This document shows, piece after piece, positions 8,418 to 18,514 of a stretch of DNA of 54,026 nt (the first letter of the stretch is position 1; the number at the start of each line of letters is the position of its first letter). The notes below the pieces were generated by a model, which was not told where the DNA came from, ran no database searches, and saw nothing but the letters and a program-made list of their open reading frames with translations. The translations under genes were made by a program, and so were the position numbers. Source of the stretch: Nonomuraea basaltis. GTDB taxonomy: Bacteria > Actinomycetota > Actinomycetes > Streptosporangiales > Streptosporangiaceae. Where the stretch lies: the NCBI RefSeq assembly GCF_005893125.1, contig NZ_VCJS01000076.1:1-54026 (forward strand), given 5' to 3'.

Positions 8418-9293
8418 ATGACCGGACATATCCGCATGCGATTCGCGCGGCGTATCGCCACGACGGCCGCAGTGGTCAGCGCCTCGATCTCAGCCACCGC
8501 CGGCCTCGCCATCGCCGGGACCGGCAGCACGGCCGGTACGGCCGTCACGTCCCGCTACGTCGCCCTCGGCGACTCGTACGCCTCCGGCAGCGGCCTCAGC
8601 GGCCAGCAGGACTCCCAGTGCGCGCGCTCCAACAGGAGCTACCCAGCCCTGCTGGCCCTGGTCTACAAGTCCTCGTTCAAGAACGCCACCTGCACCGGCG
8701 CCACCACCCGCAGCATCTGGAACCACCAGGGCAGCAAACCGCCGCAGGCCAACTCCCTGTCCGCGGACACGACGCTGGTCACCCTGACCATAGGCGGCAA
8801 CGACATCGGCTTCTCGGAGATCATCGCCACTTGCATATCGGGCGCCACGAATAACCGCAACGGCAACCCCTGCGAGAAGTACTACGGCGACCAGCTAAGA
8901 CAGCGGATCGAGAAGCTGTCCCCCCGGATCGGGGCGGTCCTGCAGGACATCAAGCGGCGCAGTCCCCGCGCACGGGTCTTGCTGGTCGGCTACCCCTCGC
9001 TGCTACCCGCCAACGGCGCCGACTGCAAGTGGGAGTCCGTGCCCTTCGCCAAGGGCGACATCCCGTACCTCGACCGCACCGTCTTCCAGCTCAACGAGAT
9101 GCTCAGGCAGCAGGCGGCGTGGAACAGCACGACCTACGTCGACCTGTACACGGCCACCAAGGGCGCGGACATGTGCCAGCCCGCAAACAAGCGGTTCATC
9201 GAGCCCGTCATGCCTCTCGGCGCCAAGTCCGCCCACCCCAACTTGACGGGGCACGTCATGATGACTGCCTTCATCAAGAGGACCATCGGCTAG
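8418..9293 (+). CDS. secreted SGNH/GDSL lipase-esterase
   Basis: A 291-residue precursor. Arg-rich N-terminus and a hydrophobic stretch (ATTAAVVSASISATAGLAIA) form a signal peptide, probably cut after an Ala. The SGNH boxes are all present: block I YVALGDSYASG with the nucleophile Ser, block III TIGGNDIGF, and block V with Asp/His as AHPNLTGH near the end. Six Cys residues in the mature part suggest disulphides, as in the Streptomyces extracellular lipases it resembles. It hydrolyses ester or lipid substrates outside the cell. ATG 8400 or 8436 are alternative starts; a GGAG lies 12 nt before 8418. Confidence 0.85.
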   Translation: MTGHIRMRFARRIATTAAVVSASISATAGLAIAGTGSTAGTAVTSRYVALGDSYASGSGLSGQQDSQCARSNRSYPALLALVYKSSFKNATCTGATTRSIWNHQGSKPPQANSLSADTTLVTLTIGGNDIGFSEIIATCISGATNNRNGNPCEKYYGDQLRQRIEKLSPRIGAVLQDIKRRSPRARVLLVGYPSLLPANGADCKWESVPFAKGDIPYLDRTVFQLNEMLRQQAAWNSTTYVDLYTATKGADMCQPANKRFIEPVMPLGAKSAHPNLTGHVMMTAFIKRTIG

Positions 9294-9302
9294 AAGACAT
9301 GC

Positions 9303-9338
9303 GGGGGCCGGATTCCCTTTGCCGGGAGCCCGGCCCCC
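9303..9338 (+). terminator. hairpin terminator of the SGNH gene
   Basis: GGGGGCCGG at 9303-9311 pairs perfectly with CCGGCCCCC at 9330-9338, giving a 9-bp GC stem that starts 10 bp after the stop codon. It has a long loop and no T tract. Confidence 0.6.
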
Positions 9339-9618
9339 GGCTGATGCGGGAGAGCCTGATCGCAATGACAGCATCTCAGGTGCCCCGGCCGGAGACCTCG
9401 CGTCCCATCGCCTCCTTGCTCAGGATCGATGATCACGATCCCGGCGGCCAGGGCGTCGTGGTCGGCATGGTCGGGTAGCCGGTGCCCCTCCGTCCAGTGC
9501 CGCCGCCCATCGCGCCCCAGCCCGGCTTCCGGCGTGACCATTTCGCTGGCCGGTGGAGCCTGTCGCCGGCATGAGCGAGATCACGAGGGTCATGACCCCC
9601 CATGCAGAGCCGCGCCCG
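9339..9618. other. intergenic region between convergent genes
   Basis: Frames on both strands cross this stretch but none has a ribosome site or family features. A short palindrome, GGGTCATGACCC near 9587-9598, lies just downstream of the CHRD gene and may be part of its terminator. Confidence 0.3.
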
Positions 9619-10089
9619 CTACCAGCCACCCTTGGCGAGCTGGCCGCGGACCGCGCCGTCGGGGAACTCGGCGGTGTGCAGGTTGGCGTACCAGTTCTTG
9701 GGGTTCTTCGCGATGCTCTTGAGCAGCCCGGAATCTGCACGGGCCACGCCTGCCACGGCGTTGAGCCGGCCGGGCAGTTGCTCCCCGAAGAAGGGTACGG
9801 CGACCTTGCCGTTCTTCCCTGTCTTGCCCTGGTGAATATGGAACGCGGTCGGGGCCTCGGTACCACGCCACTGGACGGCGTACTCGATCTTGTCCCCGGT
9901 GATGTGGAACAGGGCGAGCGCCCCGCCGTCCTTGTCGCCCGTCCCTACCTCGTCGTCCCCGACCAGGGTGCCGGCGAGATAGACGTCCACGGCCGTCCCC
10001 GCGGTCGCCGGTGTCGCCATCAGGCAGCCACTGGCCATGACCGCGGTGGCCACCACGGCGATCGCGCTCGAACGGTTGAACTTGACCAT
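9619..10089 (-). CDS. secreted CHRD-domain protein
   Basis: 156 residues from ATG 10089, with GGAGGAT about 5 nt upstream. A signal peptide (SSAIAVVATAVMASGCLMA, then ATPATAG) leads into one CHRD domain, marked by PTAFHIHQG with a following Gly-Lys stretch and by YANLHTAEFPDGAVRGQL. CHRD domains occur in exported bacterial proteins of poorly known role. A Cys in the signal region (ASGC) could make it a lipoprotein. It lies on the same strand as the small exported peptide upstream, but a strong hairpin separates them. Confidence 0.85.
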   Translation of the reverse strand: MVKFNRSSAIAVVATAVMASGCLMATPATAGTAVDVYLAGTLVGDDEVGTGDKDGGALALFHITGDKIEYAVQWRGTEAPTAFHIHQGKTGKNGKVAVPFFGEQLPGRLNAVAGVARADSGLLKSIAKNPKNWYANLHTAEFPDGAVRGQLAKGGW

Positions 10090-10244
10090 CAGATCCTCCC
10101 TGACGTCACGCCTTGTGACGCCGCGCCAAAGCATCGGATGGCGAGTTACTCACTTACCAGGCCACTCGATGCCAACTTCTGCCCGTCCCGACCCTTCGAG
10201 GGGCCCCACCTGGACATCCGACCTGGATCGCCGATCGCGGCGGC

Positions 10245-10276
10245 ACGCGCCCGCGCACCTCGGTGCGCGGGCGCGT
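10245..10276 (-). terminator. perfect 15-bp hairpin terminator
   Basis: ACGCGCCCGCGCACC at 10245-10259 and its exact reverse complement at 10262-10276, with a 2-nt loop, begin 5 bp downstream of the stop of the exported peptide gene. This is one of the strongest stems in the window. Confidence 0.75.
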
Positions 10277-10280
10277 TCGG

Positions 10281-10511
10281 TCATTTCGCCGGGACCGCCG
10301 GGACGGCCGGCACGCACAGCGGGCCGTCGCCGGGCTCCCGCTTTCCCGCGTCCGCCGCTGGGGCTGAGGCCGGCCCGAGCGCCGGAGACAGCGCGCCGGG
10401 CGCCCCGCAAGCGCTGCCGTCGCCTTCCGAGGCGTACGCCACCCCGGCGGCGGTGAGCCCGCCCAGGACGAGGACGCCGATCACTACCGCCGGCTTGAGC
10501 CGTATCTTCAT
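10281..10511 (-). CDS. small exported peptide, 76 aa
   Basis: ATG 10511 with AGGAG at 7 nt. MKIRLKPAVVIGVLVLGGLT then AAGVAYASEGD is a clear signal peptide with an AxA-type cut. The mature part is about 45 residues, Ala/Pro/Gly-rich with two Cys, ending VPAVPAVPAK. No family recognised. It is transcribed divergently from the two-component system that begins about 185 bp away, so it is a candidate target or signal of that system (inference from position only). Confidence 0.7.
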   Translation of the reverse strand: MKIRLKPAVVIGVLVLGGLTAAGVAYASEGDGSACGAPGALSPALGPASAPAADAGKREPGDGPLCVPAVPAVPAK

Positions 10512-10696
10512 TCGCTGCTCCTGTTCGCCGATGTTCTCGCTCGTGGGTGTTCGAGCACCCCCATTGAGCCGGAAGGCGCATTCGGCCAAGGTTTGGAAAT
10601 CTGGCCATCGGCGCGGTCCGTGAGCAAATGCCGGCCGAACACCGCTTCGGCCAGGATGGGCACAGGAGTGACGGGCACGGTGAAGAGAGTGGGCCA

Positions 10697-11356
10697 GTGC
10701 GGGTTTTGATAGCCGAGGACGAATCACTGCTGGCGCGAACCCTGATGGCGGGCCTGCGCCGCGAGGCCATGGCGGTGGATCTGGCTCCCGACGGCGCCGC
10801 GGCGCTGGAGCGGCTCGCCGTCACCGCGTACGACGTGCTGATCCTGGACCGCGACCTGCCCATCGTGCACGGTGACGAGGTGTGCCGGAGACTCGTCGAG
10901 AGCGGTTCGGCGTGTCGCATCCTCATGCTGACCGCGGCGCGGACGCTCGACGACACCGTCAGCGGGCTCGGCCTGGGCGCCGATGACTACCTGACCAAGC
11001 CGTTCCGGCTCCCCGAGCTGGTCGCGAGGGTACGGGCGCTGCACCGGCGCCCGGCCCAGACCCGCCCGCCGGTGCTGACCGGCGCCGGGATACGGCTCGA
11101 CCCGCACACCCAGCGCGTCAGCCGTGACGGCCGTGACATCCGGCTGACCCGCAAGGAGTTCGCCGTGCTGGAGATCCTGCTCATCGCCCAGGGTGGCGTG
11201 GTCAGCGCCGAGCATCTGCTGGAGAAGGCCTGGGACGAACACGCCGACCCTTTCACCAATGCGGTGCGGATCACCGTGCACTCGCTGCGGCGCAAGCTCG
11301 GTGACCCGCCCGCGATCCACACCGAGATCGGCTCCGGCTACCGGCTGGCGCCGTGA
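10697..11356 (+). CDS. OmpR-family response regulator
   Basis: 219 residues from GTG 10697. Receiver domain: acidic pair EDE at residues 7-9, phospho-acceptor Asp51 in LILDRDLP, Thr in MLTA near 79 and Lys101 in YLTKPF. The C-terminal winged helix (LTRKEFAVLEILL, then VRITVHSLRRKLG) binds DNA. The start was set at GTG because the receiver fold begins directly after it. The kinase gene overlaps its stop by 4 bp, so the two are translationally coupled. Confidence 0.92.
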   Translation: MRVLIAEDESLLARTLMAGLRREAMAVDLAPDGAAALERLAVTAYDVLILDRDLPIVHGDEVCRRLVESGSACRILMLTAARTLDDTVSGLGLGADDYLTKPFRLPELVARVRALHRRPAQTRPPVLTGAGIRLDPHTQRVSRDGRDIRLTRKEFAVLEILLIAQGGVVSAEHLLEKAWDEHADPFTNAVRITVHSLRRKLGDPPAIHTEIGSGYRLAP

Positions 11357-12474
11357 TGGGCCTGCGCCCCCGCCTGACCATCCGGGCCCGGCTCACCCTG
11401 CTGTACTGCGCCACCTTCACCGCGGGTACGGCCGCCGCGCTGGCCATGGTCTACCTGCTGATGTCCCGCCTGCTCACCCCCGCCGTCGCCCCTACGCCGG
11501 CCGTGTCCCCGAGCGGGACGGTTCCGGCGCCGGCCGGCGCCGGAACGCAGGTGCTCGACACGCTGCTGCTCGCCTCCGGGGTGGCGCTGGCGGTGTGCGT
11601 GCTGGGCGCGGCGGGCGTCGGCTGGCTCGTGGTCGGCCGCATGCTCGCCCCCATCCGCCGGATCACCGCCACCGCGGGGAGGATCGCCGGCGGGAACCTG
11701 GACGAGCGGGTCTGGCTGCAGGGGCCGTACGACGAGCTCAGGGAGCTGGCCGACACCTTCGACGGCATGCTCTCCCGTCTCCAGGCCGCCTTCGAGGGGC
11801 ACCGGCGCTTCGCCGCCAACGCCTCGCACGAGCTGCTCACCCCACTGGCCACCAGTCAGGCCCTCCTGGACCTCGCCGCGGCCGACCCGTCGGCCTGTGA
11901 CCTGTCCACGCTGCTCGCCGAGCTGACCGAGGTCAACGAGCGCAGCGAGCGGATCGTCACCGCCCTGCTCGACCTCGCCCGCGCCGAGAACGGCGTCGCC
12001 ACCACGGCACCTGCCGACCTGGCCGGCTTCGCCCGCGACGCCATCGCCATCACGGCAAGGGAGGCTGCCGAGCGCGGCGTGTCGGTGACCGCGCGGCTCG
12101 ACACGGCACTGGTGGACGGCGATCCGACCCTGCTGCGCCAGCTCGCCGTCAATCTCGTGGCCAACGCGATCCGGCACAACCACCCCGGCGGCCTGGCCAT
12201 GGTCGAAGTCGGCGCCGACCGGCGCCAGGCCGTCATCACGGTCGCCAACACCGGCCCGCTGGTGACGCCAGAGCAGGTGGAGGTGCTGTTCGAGCCCTTC
12301 ACCCGCGGCACCGGCCGCACCCGCCACCGCGACGCCGGGCGGCCCGGTGGTCACGGCCTTGGCCTCGCGATCGTCCGCGCGGTCGCCACCGCCCATCGCG
12401 GCACGCTCACCGCGACCGCCAACCCCGCCGGCGGCCTCACCGTGCACGTACGCCTCGCCCGTTCAATCCCATGA
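11353..12474 (+). CDS. sensor histidine kinase
   Basis: 373 residues from a GTG that overlaps the response regulator stop (GTGA). Two membrane segments (LTLLYCATFTAGTAAALAMV and LLLASGVALAVCVLGAAGVG) flank a short Pro/Ala-rich extracellular loop, so ligand sensing is probably within the membrane or minimal. A HAMP segment follows, then the phospho-His in ANASHELLTPLA (Leu where Arg is usual), the N box NLVANAIRHN and the G box GHGLGLAIV. It forms a two-component pair with the preceding gene. Confidence 0.92.
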   Translation: MMGLRPRLTIRARLTLLYCATFTAGTAAALAMVYLLMSRLLTPAVAPTPAVSPSGTVPAPAGAGTQVLDTLLLASGVALAVCVLGAAGVGWLVVGRMLAPIRRITATAGRIAGGNLDERVWLQGPYDELRELADTFDGMLSRLQAAFEGHRRFAANASHELLTPLATSQALLDLAAADPSACDLSTLLAELTEVNERSERIVTALLDLARAENGVATTAPADLAGFARDAIAITAREAAERGVSVTARLDTALVDGDPTLLRQLAVNLVANAIRHNHPGGLAMVEVGADRRQAVITVANTGPLVTPEQVEVLFEPFTRGTGRTRHRDAGRPGGHGLGLAIVRAVATAHRGTLTATANPAGGLTVHVRLARSIP

Positions 12475-12647
12475 GCACTCCTGCGTACGGTAACGCCCGC
12501 CCGTACGCGTCGGGCCGCTGTCCCACCCGGAAGGTCGAGCGCCGGTGCCGCAGCGGATGAATCGCCCAGCGCAGCCACGTCACCGACCAGCAGTGCCCTT
12601 CCGGGTCACCACGGCGCGCCGGCCTGCGACGATCGGCGGTTCGCAGC

Positions 12648-14723
12648 TCAGTGATGCCTTGCATCCCGCTGATCGGCGCCTGCCCCGTATATCTCCTGGC
12701 GCCACAGCGCATCGCAGATTCGCTCCACCCCGCCGGCAAGATGCCGGCGATACGTGCTGAACGGCAGCCCCAGCCGCGCGGCGACCGACTCCTGGGTGGA
12801 CACGCTGCGCAGGTAGGTGGCCGCGACCGCACGATGGTGCTTCTCGCCGCCCCGCTCCTTGCGCAGCGCTTCGATGGCTTGGGTCAGTACGTCATGCAGC
12901 GCCGCACCGTGCTCGACGATCAACCTGCTGCGGGCCAGCGGATTCATCGCGAGCTCCGTCGGCCGCTGCAGCACGCGCAGCGCGTCGCGCACGGCGGCAT
13001 CGAATTCCGGCCGGTCCAGGACCACGAGTTCGGTGCGCCGGCCCGTGGCGGGCGCCTCAGGAACAAACGGCAGGCCTGACAGTATTAGACGGGTCCGCTC
13101 CTCCGCCCATGTCCATACCGGCTGGATCCGCCAGTCGTACCCGAACAGCGTGTAGGTCAGATCGCCGACTCGCGGCCGGTCCGCGATGATCTCGAGGCCA
13201 AGACTCGTCATGTACGGAGCCCAGAACTCTCCGGCGCGGATCGCGAGGTACGACCAGGCCAGCCTGGGCCCGGCACGGGCGATCTCGGCCACGATCCGCC
13301 ACTGATGGAGATCCTCGACCGGCGAGATGGGACTGTCGGGGGTCTTGCGATATTTCGGCGAGGTCACGGAGAAGCGCGCCACGCCGAGATGCTCGCCGTG
13401 ACGCAGCGAGGCGGAGCTTCGGGCGTGCGCCCAGACCGTCTCGATCACGGGGTCGGCGTCTTCGCCGTACGGCTCGGTCAACCGCAGCCAGGCAGAGAAG
13501 CCCACGATCTCGTCGTTCCGCGTCGACCGGCACAGCCGGAACGCCTCCGGCTGTCGGCTCAGCCAGAAACGCGCCAGGGCCGCTGAGTCCGGCCCCTCGA
13601 CCTCGGCCGTCATGTCGATCACCGTGGCGTGGTCGGCCGGTTCGCAGCGGCTCAGCCACAGCTCGCCCTCGCCACGCCAGGTGGTGTAGTCGGACATGTA
13701 CCGATCGGTGCGGTACAGATACATGAACGCGCCCACGGCGGGCAGCATCCCGCTCTCGGGGGCCGTCTGGATCCGCTCGAAGAAGTGGCGGCGAAGTTTG
13801 CCGTGCAGTTCCGCGTACCCCTCGGGATCACGCCACCGCAGGTCCGCCTCCAGCGCCTCACGCACCACGTCGTGCGGGAATAGACCCTGCTGGGCGGACT
13901 CGACAAACGGAAGGCCACGCAACCAGGCGAACATCTGCACCGCCTCGTCGCCGAGCACGGCACGCAGGAGCGACTCCGTGGTGAGATAGGCGTGGGCGCA
14001 CACTTCCAGAGCCCGGCGGTGCACCGGCGTGGGCACCTCGCCGATCAGCTGGGGCAGCAGCGTCTCGATCACATCCCGGCTGGGCCGCCAGTCCGCCCTC
14101 CCCTCTTCGTCCCGCTCGGCCACCGCCGCGGCGAGCGCCAGTGCGAGGGGATGGCCGCCGGTGAAGGCCAGCAGCGCCGCGTGCATCCGCTCCGGCACGC
14201 CACGCAGGCGCAGGAAGGCCGTGGCCTCGTCCGGGGCGAGATTCCGCAGGGCCACGGTCCGCAGCAGCTCCGCCCAGCCCGGATCGGTGACCCACCGCAC
14301 GTCCGGCGGCTGCCGTCCCGCGATGACGACCAGCGCCCCGGCCGGCAGCCGGGTCAGGAACCTGTCCCGCAGCCATCCCTCGAGTCCCTGGCATCGTCCG
14401 AAGGTGTCGACGAGCAGGACGGCGCGTTCGCCGGTGAGCACCGTCTCGGCCTCTTTCGCGAACGCCTCCGGAGTGGGCTCGATGAGCCGGCCGTCGATTT
14501 CCAGCACACGACGTCCGGCCGCCCGCGCTTCGGCGGCGAAGCGGCGCAGCAGCATGGACTTGCCGATGCCTCCGGGCCCGTGCAGGTACACCACCGCGAC
14601 AGGCTTCGCGCCGCCGGACAGTGCGGCGCGGAAAACGCCCAGCTCGGCCACCCGCCCCGCGAAGGCACGGTCTCGTGCCGCCTGCACCTGGGCTCCTAAC
14701 ACGCCCACCCCTCCACTGCTCAC
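12648..14723 (-). CDS. large ATPase regulator (STAND-like) with C-terminal helix-turn-helix
   Basis: 691 residues from GTG 14723, which has AAGGGGA upstream. An N-terminal AFAGRVAELGVFRAAL segment leads into Walker A YLHGPGGIGKSMLLRRF (about residue 65) and Walker B AVLLVDTF. The ATPase core resembles AAA/NB-ARC signal ATPases. The C-terminus (STQESVAARLGLPFSTYRRH) is a helix-turn-helix, so the protein probably couples ATP or ligand sensing to DNA or partner binding. The middle region of about 400 residues is not assigned. It is divergent from the LuxR ATPase gene 390 bp away. Confidence 0.75.
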   Translation of the reverse strand: MSSGGVGVLGAQVQAARDRAFAGRVAELGVFRAALSGGAKPVAVVYLHGPGGIGKSMLLRRFAAEARAAGRRVLEIDGRLIEPTPEAFAKEAETVLTGERAVLLVDTFGRCQGLEGWLRDRFLTRLPAGALVVIAGRQPPDVRWVTDPGWAELLRTVALRNLAPDEATAFLRLRGVPERMHAALLAFTGGHPLALALAAAVAERDEEGRADWRPSRDVIETLLPQLIGEVPTPVHRRALEVCAHAYLTTESLLRAVLGDEAVQMFAWLRGLPFVESAQQGLFPHDVVREALEADLRWRDPEGYAELHGKLRRHFFERIQTAPESGMLPAVGAFMYLYRTDRYMSDYTTWRGEGELWLSRCEPADHATVIDMTAEVEGPDSAALARFWLSRQPEAFRLCRSTRNDEIVGFSAWLRLTEPYGEDADPVIETVWAHARSSASLRHGEHLGVARFSVTSPKYRKTPDSPISPVEDLHQWRIVAEIARAGPRLAWSYLAIRAGEFWAPYMTSLGLEIIADRPRVGDLTYTLFGYDWRIQPVWTWAEERTRLILSGLPFVPEAPATGRRTELVVLDRPEFDAAVRDALRVLQRPTELAMNPLARSRLIVEHGAALHDVLTQAIEALRKERGGEKHHRAVAATYLRSVSTQESVAARLGLPFSTYRRHLAGGVERICDALWRQEIYGAGADQRDARHH

Positions 14724-15115
14724 CAGTCCCCTTCCCTGCCTCCGCCGCACGCCTTGCGAAACGTCGGGATCGCTTTTGATCGAGCGCGTTTCCCTTAGCC
14801 AGGAGGGGCGCTGCTCATAATCGCCACGATCGCAGTGGCTCGCGCGCGTTCGCGTCGGCGACTCTTACCTATCCGGTGGGGCTCGGATCGCGTCAAAGGC
14901 CGGGCAGCCCCATGAAGCCACGGCGCTCGCCCGACTGTCCGCCCACGAGCTTCCTCGGCTCCGTGATGCCGCGCCGGAGGGCTGGACGACTTAGGAGTTC
15001 GCGTCTCAGGGCAGGAGGGTGGCCTCCGCCTTGATCAGCCCCCCGGGCAGAGCCGAGAGCCTGCACGCCCAGTAGGGTGCTGGCGGTCAGCGGCAGACGG
15101 AGGCGAAGGTTGAGT
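14724..15115. other. divergent promoter region with a possible RidA-like tail
   Basis: This 390-bp stretch separates the two large regulator genes. On the minus strand, 15006-15105 reads LTASTLLGVQALG in one frame and PGGLIKAEATLLP plus a stop in the next, which together resemble the last strand of a RidA/YjgF protein broken by a frameshift. I see no other coding signal and no clear promoter boxes. Confidence 0.3.
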
Positions 15116-17849
15116 GTGACACAGTTGGACGTGCCCGAGAACGCAAGGCGATCAGGGCCGTCTTCGCGTGCTCTCTTCGGCCGGCAGGACGAGATCCGCC
15201 GGCTCGATGAGTTGATCGGCTCGGCGCGAGGTGGCCGGGGAGGGGCGCTGGTCCTGCGTGGAGAGCCGGGCATCGGCAAATCCGCGTTGCTGAGGTACGT
15301 GCGGGAAGCGGCGTCCGGATTCGAGGTCATGCTCGCTTCCGGGGCGGAGTTCGAGATGGAGCTGCCCTTCGCCGCCCTCCACCAGCTGTGCGCGCCGGTC
15401 CTGAGCCATCTTTCCGCGCTGCCGGGTCCGCACCGCAAGGTCCTCGACATCGCCTTCGGGTTGGACACCGGTACGCCGGATCCGTTCCTGGTCGGCGTCG
15501 CCACACTGGGGCTGTTGGCCGAGGCGGCGGGAGAAAGCCCTCTGTTGTGCGTGGTCGACGACGCCCAATGGCTGGACCGCGACTCGGCGAAAGCACTGGC
15601 CTTTCTCGCCCGCAGGGTCGCCGCGGAACCCGTGGCCGTGGTGTTCGCCCTGCGCCGATCGAGCCCCCTGCCCGAACTCGAAGAGCTCCCGAGCCTGGCC
15701 ATCGACGGGCTGACCGAGGCGGACGCACGCGCGCTGCTGGCCGCCGAGATCCGCGCTCCGCTCGACGAGCGGGTACGTGACCGCATCCTGGCGGAGGCAC
15801 GCGGCAACCCGCTGGCGCTGCTGGAGCTTCCCAGAAGCGCGGGCATGGCCGCGATGGCAGGGGGATTCGCCCTCCCCGAGGCCTCCTCGACCTCGGACAA
15901 GATCGAGCGGAGCTTCCAGGCCAGGTTGGCGTCCCTGCCTGCCGAGACACGACTGTTGCTCACCATCGCGGCCGCCGAGCCGATCGGTGACCCCAGGCTG
16001 GTGTGGCGCGCGGCCGAGTTGCTGGACCTGGACGTGACGGCGGCCGGACCCGCGGAAGCCGCCGCCCTGGCCGAGTTCGGGACACGGATCCGCTTCTGTC
16101 ATCCACTGGCGCGATCGGCCGCGTACCGAACCGCAGACCTGGCCGTACGCCGCAAGATCCACCACGCGCTGGCCGCGGCCACCGACCCGGCGGCGGACCC
16201 GGACCGGCTGGCCTGGCATCGCGCCCAGGCCAGCGCCGGACCCGACGAGGACGTGGCCGCGGAACTCGAACAATCCGCGACCCGTGCTCAGGCGCGCGGT
16301 GGCGTGGCGGCCGCGGCGGCCTTCCTCGAACGGGCGGCGGCTCTCTCGCTCGACCCCGACCGGCGTATCGAGCGAGTCCTCGCGGCGGCACAGGCCAAAC
16401 TCCAGGCGGGCGCGCTGGATGTGGCAGCCGAAACTCCTGACCAGCGTGGCGGCCGGCTCTCTGAACCGGCGCCAGGGCGCACGCGTCGGCCTCCTGCACG
16501 GCCGGATCTCCTTCGCCCGGCACCGCGGCGCCGGTGACGCCCCCACCTACCTGCTCCGAGCGGCCCAGGAGCTGGCTGATGTGGACGTGAAATGGTCGCG
16601 AGCCTGCTACCTGGACGCGCTGGAGATGGGGATCATCATCGGCCACGTGGGGGACGCCATGGGCGCGATCGTTGACGCGGCCCGTTCGGCGCCGCCGGCT
16701 CCGCAGCCACCCGACAGCGCCGATGTCGTACTGGACGCCCTTGTCAGCCTGGCCACCGACGGCCACCGGGCCGCGGTCCCCGTGCTGCGGCCGATCGTCG
16801 CTGACGTCGACAACGAGGTGTGGATCCGGCGCCCGTCGCTGGGCTCGTTGCTTTCGGTGGAGCTATGGGACTTCGACGCCTATTTCGACATCGCCGCCCG
16901 CGTGGTGGAGGCGGGTCGCGAATCTGGTTCGCATCTCACTCTCTCCATCGGCTTGGCCATGCTGGCCACCGCCTCGGCACACGCCGGCGACCTCAGGACG
17001 GCCATCGAGCTGATCTCCGAAGGAGACGCGATCGCCGATGTCACCGGGGCCGCACCGCTGATCTACCCCCGGCTTCATCTGGTGGCCCTGCGCGGTCGCC
17101 GCAAGGAGGCCACCGAGCTGATCGAGGCCGCCACCACGGCGAACCCGATGACCCTCAGCGCCCATTGGGCGACGGCCGTGCTGAGCAACGGCCTGGCCGA
17201 CTACCCGGCGGCGCTCGTCGCAGCGCGGCAGGCCGTCGAGAACGGCGAACTCGCCACGAGCGGGCTCACCCTGCCCGAGCTCATCGAGGCGGCGGTGCGC
17301 TGCGGCGAGCGGGAACCGGCCGCGACGGCGCTGGCGGCCCTGGCCGAGCGCACTTCCGCCAGCGGCGCCGCCTGGGGACTGGGCGTGGAGGCGTACTGCC
17401 GGGCACTGGTTACCGACGACGAGGACGCCTACCGCGAGGCCCTCACGCACCTCGAAGGCAGCCGGGCGGCCGTTTACCGGGGCCGGGCGCACCTGCTGTA
17501 CGGGGAGTGGCTGCGGCGGCAGGGGCGGCGGCGAGACGCACGAGAGCAACTCCGCATCGCTCATGAGCTGTTTTCCGGCATGGGCGTGGAGGCGTTCGCC
17601 CGCCGCGCCGCCGGCGAACTGCGTGCCACGGGCGAACACGCCCGCAGCCGTTCGTCCAGAGCGGGAGAAGGGCTCACCATGCAGGAGGCGCACATCGCTC
17701 GCTTGGTCGCTTCCGGAGAGACCTCCAAGGAGGTCGCCGCCCGATTGTTCCTCAGCCCCCGTACGGTCGACGCTCACCTTCGCAACATCTTCGGCAAGCT
17801 GGGCATCACCTCACGCCGGCAGCTCAGGGATCTGCCGGCGATCCAGTGA
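15116..17849 (+). pseudogene. LuxR-family (LAL) ATPase transcriptional regulator with one frameshift
   Basis: GTG 15116 follows GGAGGCGAAGG. The N-terminus is a signal ATPase: SSRALFGRQDEIRRLDEL, Walker A LRGEPGIGKSALLRY, Walker B CVVDDAQWLD. A helical repeat middle follows, then a C-terminal LuxR helix-turn-helix (EAHIARLVASGETSKEVAAR, RTVDAHLRNIFGKLGI). At 16431-16433 the AAA run holds one extra A: with GAAC in place of GAAAC the frame reads DVAAELLTSVAAG and stays open for 910 residues. LAL regulators are about this long. Either a recent inactivation or a base-calling error. The 3' end overlaps the convergent DUF2255 gene by 39 bp. Confidence 0.85.
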
Positions 17850-18266
17850 GGACGCGGGCGGGTTCCGAGCACCCTCGGAACTGCCGGGGACAGCCTGGCC
17901 GTCCAAGCTCCCGGCATCACCCACGTGCAGGCGCATCGTGGTGGCGCACGCCTCGTCCGTGAGCATCGTCTCCACCGGGCCCGGCCAGCTCAGCCCGTAC
18001 TTCACCCGGTAACCATCCGAGACTCTCCGATGGACGGCAGGGTCGTGCACCGGTTCCAGCCGGACGGGAAGGATCGCCCTGGCCGTTTCGATCTCGGCAG
18101 GGGCGCCGGCGCGGACCGCGCGGTACCAGGCGCCGCGGCGCCCGAATGCGGAGCGGACGTAGACATCCTGGTCCACCACGACAACCCAAATCGATCTGAC
18201 GGACCAGGAGCCGTCCGCACGGCGGACCCGCAGGACGATTTCGGCGATTCCTTCAAAGGTGCTCAC
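17811..18266 (-). CDS. DUF2255 family protein
   Basis: 151 residues from GTG 18266. The core (DGSWSVRSIWVVVVDQDVYV, then RGAWYRAVRAG and RVSDGYRVKYG) fits DUF2255, a small flavin-reductase/PNPOx-like beta-barrel family of unknown activity. The last 30 residues (from about GSLDGQAVPG) look less conserved and overlap the 3' end of the LuxR gene on the other strand. Cytoplasmic, single gene. Confidence 0.7.
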   Translation of the reverse strand: MSTFEGIAEIVLRVRRADGSWSVRSIWVVVVDQDVYVRSAFGRRGAWYRAVRAGAPAEIETARAILPVRLEPVHDPAVHRRVSDGYRVKYGLSWPGPVETMLTDEACATTMRLHVGDAGSLDGQAVPGSSEGARNPPASSLDRRQIPELPA

Positions 18267-18514
18267 GAGACCAAGATCTCTTTTCGCTGGCGTCCCTCGC
18301 GTCGGCGACGTTCACCTATCCGATTCACCACGGTGAACGTCGGCTTGCCTGAGGTCCGTGGTTGTGAGGTAGGTTGGCCGCTCTCTTGCCGGGCGGCGCG
18401 GTGGCGTCCGCGGCCGCACCGTGCGCGGTGGGCGCCCTCTTCATAGTTGCCACCGTGACCGGGGAGCGTCCAGGCTCACCCACGAATATGTGCTCCAGCA
18501 CGATCGTCGAGGAG
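18267..18514. other. intergenic region
   Basis: Holds the upstream region of the DUF2255 gene and the far side of the operon terminator. No gene seen. Confidence 0.3.

Noticed and set aside
12437..12832. 131-residue minus-strand frame after the histidine kinase
   Set aside because: Overlaps the ends of two firm genes and has no conserved segment or ribosome site.
14893..15966. 357-residue minus-strand frame
   Set aside because: Ser/Arg-rich antisense of the LuxR ATPase N-terminus.
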